Shown in pieces: positions 16,747 to 26,009 of a stretch of DNA of 64,000 nucleotides. The first letter of the stretch is position 1; each line of letters starts with the position of its first letter. A program made the position numbers and the translations under genes. Source of the DNA: Planctomycetales bacterium 10988 (lineage in GTDB: Bacteria; Planctomycetota; Planctomycetia; Pirellulales; Pb10988); assembly GCA_009664345.1 (NCBI GenBank), contig CP043547.1, forward strand, positions 1,612,001-1,676,000, written 5' to 3'. The notes beneath the pieces are model-generated. The model made no database searches and was not told where the DNA came from. It saw only the letters and a program-made list of their open reading frames with translations.

Positions 16747-18435
16747 TTAGCTTTCTTCTGTATCGGATGGGGTGGAGTCATGCTTGGGAGTTGCATCTGA
16801 TTTTCGTTCTTCTAACCAACTGACTAGATGCGTGGCGAGGCTTTCTCCAACTTGATGTTCATCGCCTGCAACCGCATGTGCGCCGGCATCGAAGAAATCA
16901 TTGGAATAGAGTTCATAACGCGATCGGACGATCACCTGGGCCTGCGGGGCATATTTCCGGGCGTGATGCAAAATCGTGAGGGCCGCTTTGTGGTAAGGGA
17001 TGGTGATGACCACCGCCTTGCAGTCCCGCAGTCGAGCATGCTCTAACACCTCACTTTGCGTGGCGTCGCCAAGTTCTGCTGCGAAACCCAACTCCTTGGC
17101 CTTTTGTGTTCCGCTATGATTCATGTCGATTACCGCCACGCGAATTCCCTGGTCGATCAAAGGTCGGGCTGCGATCTGGCCGGCAGGGCCAAACCCGATG
17201 ATAAGCACCTCCGGAGGAATATGCGAGGCCTCTGTTTCTTCGATAATTCGAGCTTGCACCCCTAACAGACTTGTCAGCCAATTCCCAAAACGCGGGGCAA
17301 GCGGCACAAGAAACGCACTCAGAAAGAAGGAGACAATCGCCGCCGAAACCACCAGGGCATAGACCCCTTCTGAGACCACCCCGCTTGTTCGACCGATCGA
17401 ACCAAGCACAAAAGCAAACTCTCCGATCTGTGCAAGACAAAGTCCGGTCGCCGCGGCGATCCTCAAGGTCTGCCCCAAAGCCAGAAAGATGAGCAAGATG
17501 ATCAACAACTTGCCAAAAGTGAGCAGGACAACGACCCCACCGACGAGATACCAATTCTGTAAAATCCAGATCGGATCAGCGACCATTCCCGCCGAGCCGA
17601 AGAAGAGCGTGAGTAAAACCACTTGAAGAGGGGAAACATCCGATCGAATTTGCGTGGCGAAGGCGGAACTCCCCAGCATCATGCCTGCCGCGAAGGCCCC
17701 CAATGCCGGAGAAATCCCCACCGCATGCGAGGCCCACGCCGCACCGAGCCCCATCACCACGGCGAAAATCACCGTTAATTCTCGATTTCTAGAGAGCGTG
17801 AGTGTGCCTAAGGCCAACACGGCGATCTTCGTAATGACATAAAGACCGATAATCAGTCCGGTAGCCAGCAGAAGTAGCTTCCCAATATTCCAAGCAATTT
17901 CACCACTGGCCCCTTCTCCCCCGAGTACACTCATCAAGAGGGCAAGCGGCACGACGGCCATATCTTGCGTCAATAAAACCCCCAGGCTGTTCCGCCCATG
18001 AGGCATGTCGATTTCGCTGCGTTCCATCAAAATACGAAGCACAACCGCGGTACTGCTCAACGCAATCATGGCACCGAAGGCGACCGATTCCTTCCAACCA
18101 AGTCCAAAGAGGGAGGCTCCTAACCAAGCGAGAAGTATCGTAAGCAGAACCTGGGCGATCCCCCCTAACAATGGCTTTGCCCCGAGTTTTTTGAGCCGAT
18201 CAACAGAAAATTCCAGCCCAAGACTGAAGAGCAAGAGTGCCACTCCCAGCTCCGAAATGGCTTCGATCTCATGTTCGGAACTGACCGCATGGACGCTGCC
18301 CGGGCCTCCTAAAATCATGCCAGTAAGCAAATAACCAACCAGCGGGCTTTGACCAAATCGAGAAAAAAGACCCCCAACGAGGAGTGACGCCCCCAACAGA
18401 ATAACGATATCGTGTAGTATGGTCCAAAGCTCCAA
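16747..18435 (-). CDS. CPA2 cation:proton antiporter with RCK/TrkA-N domain (KefB-like)
   Basis: A 562-residue transporter of the monovalent cation:proton antiporter-2 family. About twelve hydrophobic segments make up the Na+/H+-exchanger-type membrane domain (residues 1-390), with LLLFSLGLEFS and the SPALGAFAAGMMLG region typical of KefB/KefC. A cytoplasmic RCK/TrkA-N domain follows, starting at VLIIGFGPAGQIAARP with its NAD-binding glycine pattern and covering about 130 residues. It probably exchanges K+ or Na+ for protons at the inner membrane. The longest frame begins at a TTG at 18456; I prefer the TTG at 18435, which has GGAGG six bases upstream. The C-terminal tail is short and polar. 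The gene stands alone, 10 bases from the end of the broken DUF1963 gene, convergently. Confidence 0.88.
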   Translation of the reverse strand: MELWTILHDIVILLGASLLVGGLFSRFGQSPLVGYLLTGMILGGPGSVHAVSSEHEIEAISELGVALLLFSLGLEFSVDRLKKLGAKPLLGGIAQVLLTILLAWLGASLFGLGWKESVAFGAMIALSSTAVVLRILMERSEIDMPHGRNSLGVLLTQDMAVVPLALLMSVLGGEGASGEIAWNIGKLLLLATGLIIGLYVITKIAVLALGTLTLSRNRELTVIFAVVMGLGAAWASHAVGISPALGAFAAGMMLGSSAFATQIRSDVSPLQVVLLTLFFGSAGMVADPIWILQNWYLVGGVVVLLTFGKLLIILLIFLALGQTLRIAAATGLCLAQIGEFAFVLGSIGRTSGVVSEGVYALVVSAAIVSFFLSAFLVPLAPRFGNWLTSLLGVQARIIEETEASHIPPEVLIIGFGPAGQIAARPLIDQGIRVAVIDMNHSGTQKAKELGFAAELGDATQSEVLEHARLRDCKAVVITIPYHKAALTILHHARKYAPQAQVIVRSRYELYSNDFFDAGAHAVAGDEHQVGESLATHLVSWLEERKSDATPKHDSTPSDTEES

Positions 18436-18587
18436 GGACGGCCTCCATGAAAGCAATTCAAGAGATAAAGAAGAGTTTCCCTAGTGTAGCAGACCCCGCT
18501 TTTTCTTCAATCGATCACTCCAGAAAACCTTGGTGACTGAGGGCATAGCGTGTCCCATCTTCTATAAAATTCCCCAGAGACTTATGA

Positions 18588-19382
18588 ATGAAAAAGATGT
18601 TAGAAGTCCTTCATCATTTAAAACTTCCTCCTTGGCTCATCGATTGTGCGCTAGGGAAGACTGAGCCACCCCCGTTTACATTTGATATGCCTACGTATTA
18701 TGGGTATGGGTTTCCCCCTTCGGTCCTCCCTATCTGGTCATCGGAGGATGGTCCAGACTATATTGCACTGTTACATCATCCATTTAGAAACCGTCAGACG
18801 ACTTTTATAACTTTTCATATACCAAGTGGAAGTTTTACGGAATTTGCAAGGACTTCTGATCAATTAAAAGTCCGTGTTCTCTATGATTTATTTTGCAATG
18901 CTCCAGAGATAGAAGCAGTAGAGGAGTTTGCCGAAAAAGTAGGGCTGTGTGATAGAGAGAAATTAGAGACCTATTTTGAGCCGTATCATACGGAGGAGGA
19001 ATTGGCTCAACATCCCAGTTTTATCGGATGTTTACCGCTGGAATTGATTGAGAGCAATCGGGAAAACTATTCGGGAGATTTTCTCGAGTACGAAAGCGAG
19101 ATCGAAAAATTCTGTTGTTTTGAGGTGCCAGAAGAAAAATTAATGCAGCAAAAAAATTTATTACCAACTTGGTTTTCCACGGAATCGCAGCCTCAAGTGT
19201 TTGATGAGTTTCTATGGAAGGGTGACTTCACCTCAGCTTGGTTCTCTTTGAACTCAACAGGATGGAAATCTTCCGATATGAAAATTGCTCTTCAACGTCT
19301 CACAGACAAAAGCAAAAATGACTACTTACAGATCCTAAACTCCTGGATACAAACAGAAATACCCTCCGAATCAAGATACTAA
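18588..19382 (+). CDS. Hypothetical protein, 264 residues
   Basis: I do not recognise this protein. It is soluble, acidic and without signal peptide or membrane segments. It is rich in aromatic residues (near FTFDMPTYYGYGF) and cysteine (FCCFEVPEE near residue 180). An N-terminal region of about 110 residues reads like an alpha/beta domain (DYIALLHHPFRNRQTTFITFH), followed by a helical, Glu-rich part. The general look is that of single-gene SMI1/KNR4-like or immunity-type proteins, but I see no motif proving this. The gene is AT-rich, lies in the accessory stretch between 15.8 and 22.2 kb and ends 38 bases before the insertion sequence. It may originally have been linked to the paralogue array beyond the IS. 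Confidence 0.6.
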   Translation: MKKMLEVLHHLKLPPWLIDCALGKTEPPPFTFDMPTYYGYGFPPSVLPIWSSEDGPDYIALLHHPFRNRQTTFITFHIPSGSFTEFARTSDQLKVRVLYDLFCNAPEIEAVEEFAEKVGLCDREKLETYFEPYHTEEELAQHPSFIGCLPLELIESNRENYSGDFLEYESEIEKFCCFEVPEEKLMQQKNLLPTWFSTESQPQVFDEFLWKGDFTSAWFSLNSTGWKSSDMKIALQRLTDKSKNDYLQILNSWIQTEIPSESRY

Positions 19383-19422
19383 CGAAGAGTCTATGGTCAA
19401 GACTGACTGACCTGAAGTATTA

Positions 19423-19440
19423 GGCTCTGTCTGAAAAGGT
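19423..19440 (+). repeat. Left terminal inverted repeat of the IS
   Basis: An 18-base terminal repeat, perfectly complementary to 20345-20362, preceded by TA. Confidence 0.92.
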
Positions 19441-19506
19441 ACTTGCATCTCTGTTCGCACTTTCTCAGACTGGAAGGAACTCGTTTCTTTCGCCAAGGAG
19501 GTTCTT

Positions 19507-20345
19507 ATGCCACGCCATCAACTGACCGACGATCAGTGGGAATGTATCCACGATCTGTTCCCTCAACCTCAACGGACCGGGCGGCCACCGAAGAATCGAC
19601 GCCAGGTGATCAACGCCATTTTGTGGGTGTTGCGGACCGGGTCTCCTTGGCGAGACCTTCCCGCGGAGTACGGCCCGTGGCAGACGATTTATCACCGCTT
19701 CAATGCCTGGAATGCCGACGGGACGCTCGACCAGATTCTCGATCGGTTGCGAGCGGCCTACCTCGATACCGGGGCGATCGAGGGCGAACTGTGGTGCGTC
19801 GACGGGACCTCCGTCCGAGCCCATCGTTGTGCGGCAGGCGGCGGCAAAAAAGCGACCCGCACGAGCCAAGCGACCACGCCTTAGGCCGTTCTCGCGGGGG
19901 TTTTTCCACGAAAATCCACCTCCTGTGCGACGGGCAAGGACATCCGCTGGCCTTCCATCTCACTGCCGGACAAGCCCACGAGAGCACCGCGCTTGCGCCG
20001 TTGCTCGAACGTGCCGAAGAGGATTTCATCGACTCGTGCGGCCCACCGCTGGCCTGGCCGATGCGGCTGGCGGGCGATAAAGCCTACCGAGCAGATTGGA
20101 TCGACGAGCTCCTGGAGTCGCTGGGAATCACTCCGGTAATCCCCTCCAAGTCGAGCGAGCGAAACCGGCGAGCGGCCGGGTTCGATCCCGCTCAATACCG
20201 CCGCCGCAACATCGTCGAACGCGTCATCGGCTGGCTGAAAGAATGCCGTCGCGTCTTCGCACGCTTCGAGAAAACCGCCCTCAACTATGCCGGCATGCTC
20301 AAACTGGCGATCATTCAACGCTACTTGAAGTTAATCATCGCCTAA
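19507..20345 (+). CDS. IS5-family DDE transposase made by -1 frameshift
   Basis: The first frame starts at ATG 19507 and gives 125 residues that begin MPRHQLTDDQWECI and include the DUF4096-type N-terminal domain (GRPPKNRRQVINAILWVLRTG) and the first catalytic Asp in CVDGTSVRAH. It would stop at 19882-19884. The second frame, one base back, contains GRSRGGFSTKIHLLCDG, the second Asp in AGDKAYRAD and the catalytic Glu region in RRNIVERVIGWLKE, ending at 20345. The two overlap around a run of six A at 19846-19851, the obvious slip site. The joined protein is about 279 residues, normal for the IS427-like part of IS5. Programmed frameshifting is known for such elements; here it is inferred from the frame layout. 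Confidence 0.9.
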
Positions 20346-20362
20346 CCTTTTCAGACAGAGCC
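20345..20362 (-). repeat. Right terminal inverted repeat of the IS
   Basis: An 18-base terminal repeat, perfectly complementary to 19423-19440, followed by TA. Its first base is the last base of the transposase stop codon. Confidence 0.92.
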
Positions 20363-20363
20363 T

Positions 20364-20591
20364 AATGTAAATCGAGTATCTAAATTACCACTCGGTCTTT
20401 GGTTCATTGAAGGAACTGTCGATGGAACATCGGGAGTCACACTGCATAGAGGTTTTAAGGTTTCGATCATACTGGAAGAACAAAGGGATCAATGGAAGGT
20501 GATTTATCTAGAACTCGATGAAAAAGTTTATGTAAACAGTTTAGCTGATCGTTCTCTACAATCTTCCCATGAAAAAGCCAGTGAATCTTGA
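20364..20591 (+). pseudogene. 3' fragment of a membrane-paralogue gene cut by the IS
   Basis: Directly after the right end of the IS the frame reads NRVSKLPLGLWFIEGTVDG and continues to a TGA at 20589-20591. The part FKVSIILEE, then WKVIYLELDEKVYVNSL, matches the C-terminal motif of the three genes that follow (compare WSVYYLQIKNFCYVNRLHEL and WQIYYFQIDQYCYINRLHEF). It is therefore the tail of a fourth member of that array. No start or N-terminal part exists on the left of the IS, so the insertion was accompanied by a deletion, or the missing part was lost later. Its stop overlaps the longest frame of the next gene. Confidence 0.8.
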
Positions 20592-20605
20592 AAGAAGATT
20601 CTACA

Positions 20606-21121
20606 ATGAAGACAGGTCCTCATTCCTATGGATATGTTTGGAAAACCAATTCGAGAGTTCAGCCTGGGGTTTTACGGAGGCTTCTGTTTATTTTAGAAAT
20701 CTTCGCGTATCTGGTCTTTTTGTGCTACTTTCATATTTTGGGCGGATACATCTTTTATGTTCAATCACTTCCGAAACATTCCATGCGAGAACCATCGGAA
20801 GTCGAGTACAGAATCGACTATCATGGAGAGCTTCTTTTGAGCGAAGTCTTGCGAGAGGTAATCGCCGATCGAGTCATCGTATATTCCGATGATGAACATT
20901 TTCCATTCTTCGTGCCTGAAAATCGTTTCACGGTCGTTGAAGATATTTCTGATCAACTACTATTAATTCGCGGAAAATATAATCACTATTTCGGTCCGGG
21001 GAGATGGGAGTTTCAGGATTTTACGATCGCCATCAGAAAAGAAGAAAAGCAATGGAGTGTTTATTATCTACAAATTAAAAACTTTTGTTATGTAAATCGA
21101 CTCCATGAACTAAATAAGTAA
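20606..21121 (+). CDS. Membrane-anchored paralogue 1 of a small array
   Basis: A 171-residue protein of unknown family. One strong membrane segment at about residues 26-50 (LLFILEIFAYLVFLCYF) follows a short basic N-terminus; the rest, about 115 residues, should lie outside the cytoplasm. It ends with the motif shared by the array: FTIAIRKEE, then WSVYYLQI and YVNRLHEL. I use the ATG at 20606, preceded by AGAAGA; the longer frame from the TTG at 20588 overlaps the stop of the preceding fragment. The next paralogue starts 17 bases after its stop. The low GC content and repeated structure suggest a fast-evolving family. No catalytic residues are recognisable; function unknown. Confidence 0.7.
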   Translation: MKTGPHSYGYVWKTNSRVQPGVLRRLLFILEIFAYLVFLCYFHILGGYIFYVQSLPKHSMREPSEVEYRIDYHGELLLSEVLREVIADRVIVYSDDEHFPFFVPENRFTVVEDISDQLLLIRGKYNHYFGPGRWEFQDFTIAIRKEEKQWSVYYLQIKNFCYVNRLHELNK

Positions 21122-21138
21122 TATCAGGACCAAACGCA

Positions 21139-21672
21139 ATGAATATCGATGGTAGTTCAAAATATATTGTTGAATATGCCACTTTACCTGGTGAAGAGAA
21201 ACCTTCCTCGGGAAGAGGCCTGATGGTTATTCTCTTTATATTATGTGCCATTCCATTTGTTAATGCCTTACCCTCGGTTGCTATTATTCTTTATATGAAC
21301 TGGCATATTCCAGAGACACCGATTGTCTCTCCCACCCTGGCTGTTCCAAATATACAATCTGACAAAGACACCAATGTATGGAACATCATCGAAACTACGC
21401 TTTCAGATTGCACAAACCACCCAAGTACCTTTAAAGCCCTGCCACCTATCTTTTCAATGACGCCCTGGCTAAAGCATAAGAATTTAGAAGGCTATTCTGG
21501 GACTGTAGCATATCGAATTGGTCATCGTCAGTATGAAGAAAAGCCGTATTCTATTTTGATGCGGAACGAGGAGAGTGGCTGGCAAATTTATTACTTTCAA
21601 ATTGATCAGTATTGCTATATCAATCGACTACATGAATTTAATATAAAAATTAGAAGTGAGGACAGGCTATGA
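21139..21672 (+). CDS. Membrane-anchored paralogue 2 of a small array
   Basis: A 177-residue protein with a cytoplasmic N-terminus of about 27 residues, a hydrophobic stretch at residues 28-52 (GLMVILFILCAIPFVNAL then VAIILYMNW), and an outside domain. Two cysteines are possible outside (SDCTNH and QYCYIN). The C-terminal part, YSILMRNEES followed by WQIYYFQI and YINRLHEF, matches paralogues 1 and 3 and the fragment at the IS edge. AGGA at 21125-21128 supports the start. Its stop overlaps the start of the next gene by four bases (ATGA at 21669-21672), so the pair is translationally coupled. Function unknown. Confidence 0.7.
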   Translation: MNIDGSSKYIVEYATLPGEEKPSSGRGLMVILFILCAIPFVNALPSVAIILYMNWHIPETPIVSPTLAVPNIQSDKDTNVWNIIETTLSDCTNHPSTFKALPPIFSMTPWLKHKNLEGYSGTVAYRIGHRQYEEKPYSILMRNEESGWQIYYFQIDQYCYINRLHEFNIKIRSEDRL

Positions 21673-22178
21673 ATAATCGTTTAAAAAGAAATTTAATACT
21701 CATTGGAGGGAGTTGTTTAGCACTTTATCTTCTTTTTGTCGGTATCGCATATTTTTATTTTGCCAATCAGCCGCAACCTTCTTTTCGGGAGCCGGTGACT
21801 ACGGAAACGCTTGTATATCAACTTGAAAAAAATACAATTCAAGACAGCCCCAAAAAATTCTTAGCAGAGTTTTCTCAACAGGTCTTACTTGATCGCCTGA
21901 AATTTCAAGGGTCTTTAAGGGAGGTGCGGATTCAACAAATTGATCAAATGAAGAAAAATCAATGGCTGGTCTCCGGGGTTTATACGGCATCCGCTTCTTT
22001 GGAAATTGATCAAGATCAACGATTTTCCTTTATTATCCAAACGACCGGGGAGCAGGAAGGGGAGCTACTGTTTCTTCAACTTGGTCCCTATAGTTATGTC
22101 AACAAACTTGAAGAAGTGTTTGATGTTTCCATCAACTTATTAGATGAGCCAGTTCAAGTTCGCCGCGCAACCTGGTAA
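21669..22178 (+). CDS. Membrane-anchored paralogue 3 of a small array
   Basis: A 169-residue protein with an N-terminal membrane anchor at residues 9-32 (LILIGGSCLALYLLFVGIAY) and an outside domain of about 130 residues, containing no cysteine. The end again shows the shared pattern: FSFIIQTTGE, then LLFLQLG and YVNKLEEVF. It is less like the other two, so it may be the oldest copy. The start overlaps the previous stop by four bases and has GAGGACAGG in front. A bidirectional terminator at 22214-22248 closes the operon. Function unknown; the four copies together look like a locally amplified gene family. Confidence 0.7.
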   Translation: MNNRLKRNLILIGGSCLALYLLFVGIAYFYFANQPQPSFREPVTTETLVYQLEKNTIQDSPKKFLAEFSQQVLLDRLKFQGSLREVRIQQIDQMKKNQWLVSGVYTASASLEIDQDQRFSFIIQTTGEQEGELLFLQLGPYSYVNKLEEVFDVSINLLDEPVQVRRATW

Positions 22179-22213
22179 TCCTCGATTGAAAAACTTTTTA
22201 CACAAACCAAAAG

Positions 22214-22248
22214 AAAAGGCCTCTCATCCGAAGACAAGAGGCCTTTTT
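22214..22248. terminator. Bidirectional terminator between paralogue array and acnA
   Basis: An 11-bp stem, AAAAGGCCTCT with its complement AGAGGCCTTTT, around a 12-base loop. T runs on both strands let it end transcription of the array (+) and of aconitase (-). Confidence 0.88.
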
Positions 22249-22277
22249 CTATTGATAGTAGAAAACGAAGTCAAATG

Positions 22278-25007
22278 TCATTCAGGATTCGCCATTCGCA
22301 TTTTACGCAACACGGTTTGTAGAATCCCCCCGTTGCGGTAGTATTCGACTTCCACCGGGGTATCGATGCGGACTTTGGCTTGGAAGGTCTTTTTGGAACC
22401 ATCCGCCGCAGTGGCCGTGACATCGAGAATCTTTCCAGGAGTCAATTGATCATCCAACCCGGCGAAGTCATAAATTTCTTCCCCGTTTAGACCGAGGGAC
22501 TTCCAGGTTTCGCCTTCCATAAATTGCAGCGGCAGAATTCCCATGCCTACTAAGTTACTGCGGTGAATCCGTTCGAAACTGCTGGCAATCACGGCTTTGA
22601 CACCGAGGAGCAACGTTCCTTTCGCGGCCCAGTCCCGGCTACTTCCGGTCCCATATTCGGCACCTGCCAGGATGACCAATGGAATTTTCTCTTCCGCATA
22701 CTTCATCGCGGCATCGTAAATGGCCATCTGTTCGCCATCGGGGAGATGCCGCGTGACGCCACCTTCGGTGCCCGGAGCCAGTTGGTTACGGATACGGATG
22801 TTGGCAAAGGTTCCGCGGGTCATCACGCGATCGTTTCCACGACGGGAACCATAGCTGTTGAACTGGTTCTTTTCGACCCCATTCTCTTGCAGATACTTGC
22901 CTGCGGGGCTATCCGCTTTGATGGCACCTGCCGGAGAGATATGGTCGGTTGTGACCGAATCTTCCATCAGTGCGAGGACGCGGGCCCCTTCAATCGACCC
23001 AATCGGTTCCGGTTGCGGGGCGAGACCTTGGAAGAAGGGCGGAAGCTGAATGTACGTGCTGGCATCATCCCACTCGTAAAGTTCTCCTTCCGGCGAAGTG
23101 ATGGCGTTCCAAACTTCGTTTTCTTGGAAGACTTTTCCATAACGGACTTGATACATATCCGGTGTGAGGGCTTGCACAATGGCTTCGGAAATCTCTTCGT
23201 GGGTCGGCCAAATCTCGGTCAACATCACCGGATTGTTCTCTTGATCAAAGCCAATCGGTTCGGTAACCAAGTCGATATCGGTGGTTCCTGCCAAGGCATA
23301 AGCAACGACAAGCGGTGGGCTGGCCAGATAGTTGGCTTTCACCATGGGATTAACGCGGCCTTCGAAGTTTCGGTTTCCACTCAGGACAGCCGAAGCAACC
23401 AGGTCTTTTTCGGCAACGGCCTTGGCGACCGGTTCGGGAAGCGGCCCACTATTTCCGATACAAGTCGTGCAACCATAACCAACAGTATGGAAACCGAGCT
23501 GTTCCAGGTAAGGTTGCAGACCGGAGCGATCAAGATAATCGGTCACGACGCGGGAGCCAGGGGCGAGGCTCGTTTTGACATAAGGCTTCACATTCAAGCC
23601 TTTTTCGACCGCTTTTTTCGCCAAGAGCCCAGCACCAATCATTACCGAGGGGTTACTCGTATTGGTGCAGCTCGTGATGGCGGCAATGACAACTGCCCCA
23701 TGGGAGATATCCGTGGAATGGCCATTGTCTTGCACCGTCGCGACCGATTGCATCTTCTCCGAATCGAGAGCGAAACCGCGTTCACTCATCGGGGCTACCA
23801 GAGAATGTTCAAACGAACTCTTCATTTGCTTAAGCGGCACCCGATCTTGAGGGCGTTTCGGCCCCGCTAGAGAAGGCTCGACCGTTCCCATATCAAGACT
23901 CAAGGTATCGCTAAACTCAGGCACTGGTGAATCTGCGGTTCGGAAAAGGCCCTGTTCTTTGCAATATTTCTCGACCAGCTCGACTTCGACCTCGGTGCGT
24001 CCCGTTTGTCGCAAGTAGGTTAAAGTATTCGCATCGACCGGGAAAAAGCCCATCGTAGCCCCATATTCCGGTGCCATATTACTGATGGTTGCCCGATCCG
24101 CCAACGTCAGGGCATCAAGACCTGGGCCATAGAATTCAACGAACTTCCCGACGACACCTTTTTGACGAAGCATTTCGGTGACCATCAATACCAAGTCGGT
24201 GGCAGTTGCTCCAGCGGCGAGTCTACCGGTCAGTTCAAAACCGACGACTTCCGGGAGAAGCATATAAATCGGCTGACCGAGCATCACCGCTTCGGCTTCA
24301 ATCCCCCCAACGCCCCAACCCAAAACTCCGAGACCATTGATCATCGTAGTATGGCTATCAGTTCCGACCAAGGTATCCGGGACAGCAATCGGGCCTTGTT
24401 CGTCTTGGCGAAGGAAGACACATTTCGCGAGATATTCCAAGTTCACTTGGTGAACAATTCCAACCGAAGGCGGAACCACGCGGAAGTTGTCGAAAGCCTT
24501 TTGTCCCCAGTGCAGGAATTCATAGCGTTCGCGATTACGTTCAAATTCAATTTCAACATTGAGTTGCAATGCTTGGCGGATGCCGAAACGATCAACTTGC
24601 ACAGAGTGATCGATCACCAGATCGACGGGAATTAAAGGGTTAATCTGCTCTGGATTCCCGCCCAACTCCTGCATGGCATTCCGCATGGCAGCCAAGTCAA
24701 CGAGGGCCGGCACCCCAGTGAAGTCTTGCAAAATCACACGGGCCGGCTTGAAAGCGATTTCCACTCCTTCGTCGGCTTTTGGCTTCCAACCAGCGATCTT
24801 TCGAATATCATCTTCCGTCACCGTGAACCCATCGCAGGTTCGCAAGGCGGCTTCCAGGAGTAATCGGATCGAATATGGCAAAGCGGAGATCGTGCCTAAG
24901 CCATGCTCTTCGACGCTTTGAAGCCGATAAATTCCCACCTCTCCCTGGCTTGTAGAAAACGTGTCGCGAGCACCAAATGGATCTTGATTAGCCTGGGGTG
25001 TGTTCAT
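22278..25007 (-). CDS. acnA: Aconitate hydratase A
   Basis: A 909-residue aconitase of the AcnA/IRP type, converting citrate to isocitrate through cis-aconitate in the TCA cycle. The three cluster cysteines are present: one in [12 protein letters not shown] near residue 445 and two in [13 protein letters not shown] near 511 and 514. The C-terminal swivel domain begins after about residue 650 and includes [10 protein letters not shown] and [17 protein letters not shown]. The length fits the family (E. coli AcnA is 891). The early motif [10 protein letters not shown] and [13 protein letters not shown] are also intact. The gene is monocistronic, closed by the terminator at 22214-22248. Some AcnA proteins bind RNA when they lose the cluster; nothing here argues for or against this. 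Confidence 0.97.
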   Translation of the reverse strand: MNTPQANQDPFGARDTFSTSQGEVGIYRLQSVEEHGLGTISALPYSIRLLLEAALRTCDGFTVTEDDIRKIAGWKPKADEGVEIAFKPARVILQDFTGVPALVDLAAMRNAMQELGGNPEQINPLIPVDLVIDHSVQVDRFGIRQALQLNVEIEFERNRERYEFLHWGQKAFDNFRVVPPSVGIVHQVNLEYLAKCVFLRQDEQGPIAVPDTLVGTDSHTTMINGLGVLGWGVGGIEAEAVMLGQPIYMLLPEVVGFELTGRLAAGATATDLVLMVTEMLRQKGVVGKFVEFYGPGLDALTLADRATISNMAPEYGATMGFFPVDANTLTYLRQTGRTEVEVELVEKYCKEQGLFRTADSPVPEFSDTLSLDMGTVEPSLAGPKRPQDRVPLKQMKSSFEHSLVAPMSERGFALDSEKMQSVATVQDNGHSTDISHGAVVIAAITSCTNTSNPSVMIGAGLLAKKAVEKGLNVKPYVKTSLAPGSRVVTDYLDRSGLQPYLEQLGFHTVGYGCTTCIGNSGPLPEPVAKAVAEKDLVASAVLSGNRNFEGRVNPMVKANYLASPPLVVAYALAGTTDIDLVTEPIGFDQENNPVMLTEIWPTHEEISEAIVQALTPDMYQVRYGKVFQENEVWNAITSPEGELYEWDDASTYIQLPPFFQGLAPQPEPIGSIEGARVLALMEDSVTTDHISPAGAIKADSPAGKYLQENGVEKNQFNSYGSRRGNDRVMTRGTFANIRIRNQLAPGTEGGVTRHLPDGEQMAIYDAAMKYAEEKIPLVILAGAEYGTGSSRDWAAKGTLLLGVKAVIASSFERIHRSNLVGMGILPLQFMEGETWKSLGLNGEEIYDFAGLDDQLTPGKILDVTATAADGSKKTFQAKVRIDTPVEVEYYRNGGILQTVLRKMRMANPE

Positions 25008-25493
25008 GAGCGTTTACCCTCGGTACCTGTATTTCCAAATTGAAAAGAGATTGTCGTTTCACAAAACTCAGTCTGTAAAACCTCAATGTTTGCTGGTCGG
25101 CATCCGTGCTCTTAAACTGCACAAATTCTAACGCATTCAAACGTCTTTGTCTGGTAGGACCAGAGAACAAAATTCTAGGACAAAGAATTATTCGTAATAA
25201 TAATACCGGTTTTTGACTCCATTTTATGCAAGCAAGTTGCGATTCAAGAAATCAATCACTTCCATTTTAGTGCTCCTTTTCATACGAAATAGAATAAAAT
25301 TCCAACTCCAGCGGGGATTGAAAAAAGATCGATCACAAAAAACTCCCCTCCAAGCGGTATGATTCCTTTTAATCTGCTTCGCTTTTTTGCGAGTCTTGAC
25401 TGTTTAATCCAAAAGACCTTGAATCGCTAAGACTTCTATTTAAGCTAAGAGGAATACCCGTCTCTGCAACACCAATTCCATAGGGATTCGAAG
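25008..25493. other. 486-base gap upstream of acnA
   Basis: A divergent promoter region between aconitase and the MORN-like gene. It is AT-rich, with a TAATAATAATA run near 25195-25205. I see no RNA gene or clear operator. The ribosome site GGGATTCG before 25494 is weak. Confidence 0.5.
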
Positions 25494-26009
25494 ATGAAGT
25501 ACGTTCTCGTCATTGTCAGCTTTCTGCTTGGTGCGATGCTCGCGGTTCCTTTGCTCTCTTATCTCTATAAAACAGGGAATATCAAGCACTTTGGAATAGA
25601 AAACGTCCGAGGGGAAGGGGAGTGGAAGAATCTGCACCGTGATGGGCCTTGGAGGTTCTATTTTGATAACGACACACTCCACTCCGAGGGTACCTATGAC
25701 ATGGGAACTCAGATTGGAAAATGGACCTTCTATCACCCGAATGGAGAGAAAAAGTCTGAAGGAGAATTCTCCGACGGTTTGCGAAGTGGTCACTGGATCG
25801 AATGGTATGAAAACGGTCGTAAAAGGGAAGAAGGGGATTACAAGGAAGGACGCAGAGAAGGCTACTGGACATTTCGTCATGAGAATGGCCAAGTCGAATC
25901 CAGCGGAAGTTACCAAGACGGAAAACAAATTGGCGAGTGGTATTATCACGATGAAGAAGGAAATCAAATCGGAGTTCTCAACTACTCCAAATTCAATGAT
26001 GCTGAATAA
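25494..26009 (+). CDS. MORN-variant repeat protein with membrane anchor
   Basis: A 171-residue protein: an N-terminal membrane anchor or signal (VLVIVSFLLGAMLAVPLLS, residues 4-22), then five to six MORN_2-type repeats of about 24 residues. The repeat unit has the form G-x-W-x-F-Y-x-x-N-G-x-x-x-x-E-G-x-Y/F-x-x-G, seen in GKWTFYHPNGEKKSEGEFSD, HWIEWYENGRKREEGDYKEG and YWTFRHENGQVESSGSYQDG. Proteins like this are often annotated as YwqK-type toxin-immunity partners, but in planctomycetes they usually stand alone. The repeats form a beta-rich surface for binding proteins or lipids. The gene is single, with no toxin gene nearby, so I do not assign an immunity role. Confidence 0.8.
   Translation: MKYVLVIVSFLLGAMLAVPLLSYLYKTGNIKHFGIENVRGEGEWKNLHRDGPWRFYFDNDTLHSEGTYDMGTQIGKWTFYHPNGEKKSEGEFSDGLRSGHWIEWYENGRKREEGDYKEGRREGYWTFRHENGQVESSGSYQDGKQIGEWYYHDEEGNQIGVLNYSKFNDAE

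Larger units (their letters stand above)
19423..20362 (+). mobile_element. IS5-family insertion sequence, about 940 bp
   Basis: The element is bounded by perfect 18-bp inverted repeats, GGCTCTGTCTGAAAAGGT at 19423-19440 and its complement at 20345-20362. Both ends are flanked by TA (19421-19422 and 20363-20364), the expected two-base target duplication for this group. Inside is one two-frame transposase. The element is visibly more GC-rich than the flanking genes. All parts look intact, so it may still be mobile. Its right end abuts a gene fragment (20364-20591) whose 5' part is not present on the left side. Confidence 0.93.

Noticed and set aside
22563-23870. 435-codon plus-strand frame inside acnA
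   Set aside because: Shadow of the aconitase gene on the other strand; all conserved motifs are in the minus-strand frame.
25494-26009. Toxin-immunity role for the MORN-variant protein
   Set aside because: Such repeats are often labelled YwqK-type antitoxin, but no toxin gene is next to it and it has its own anchor.
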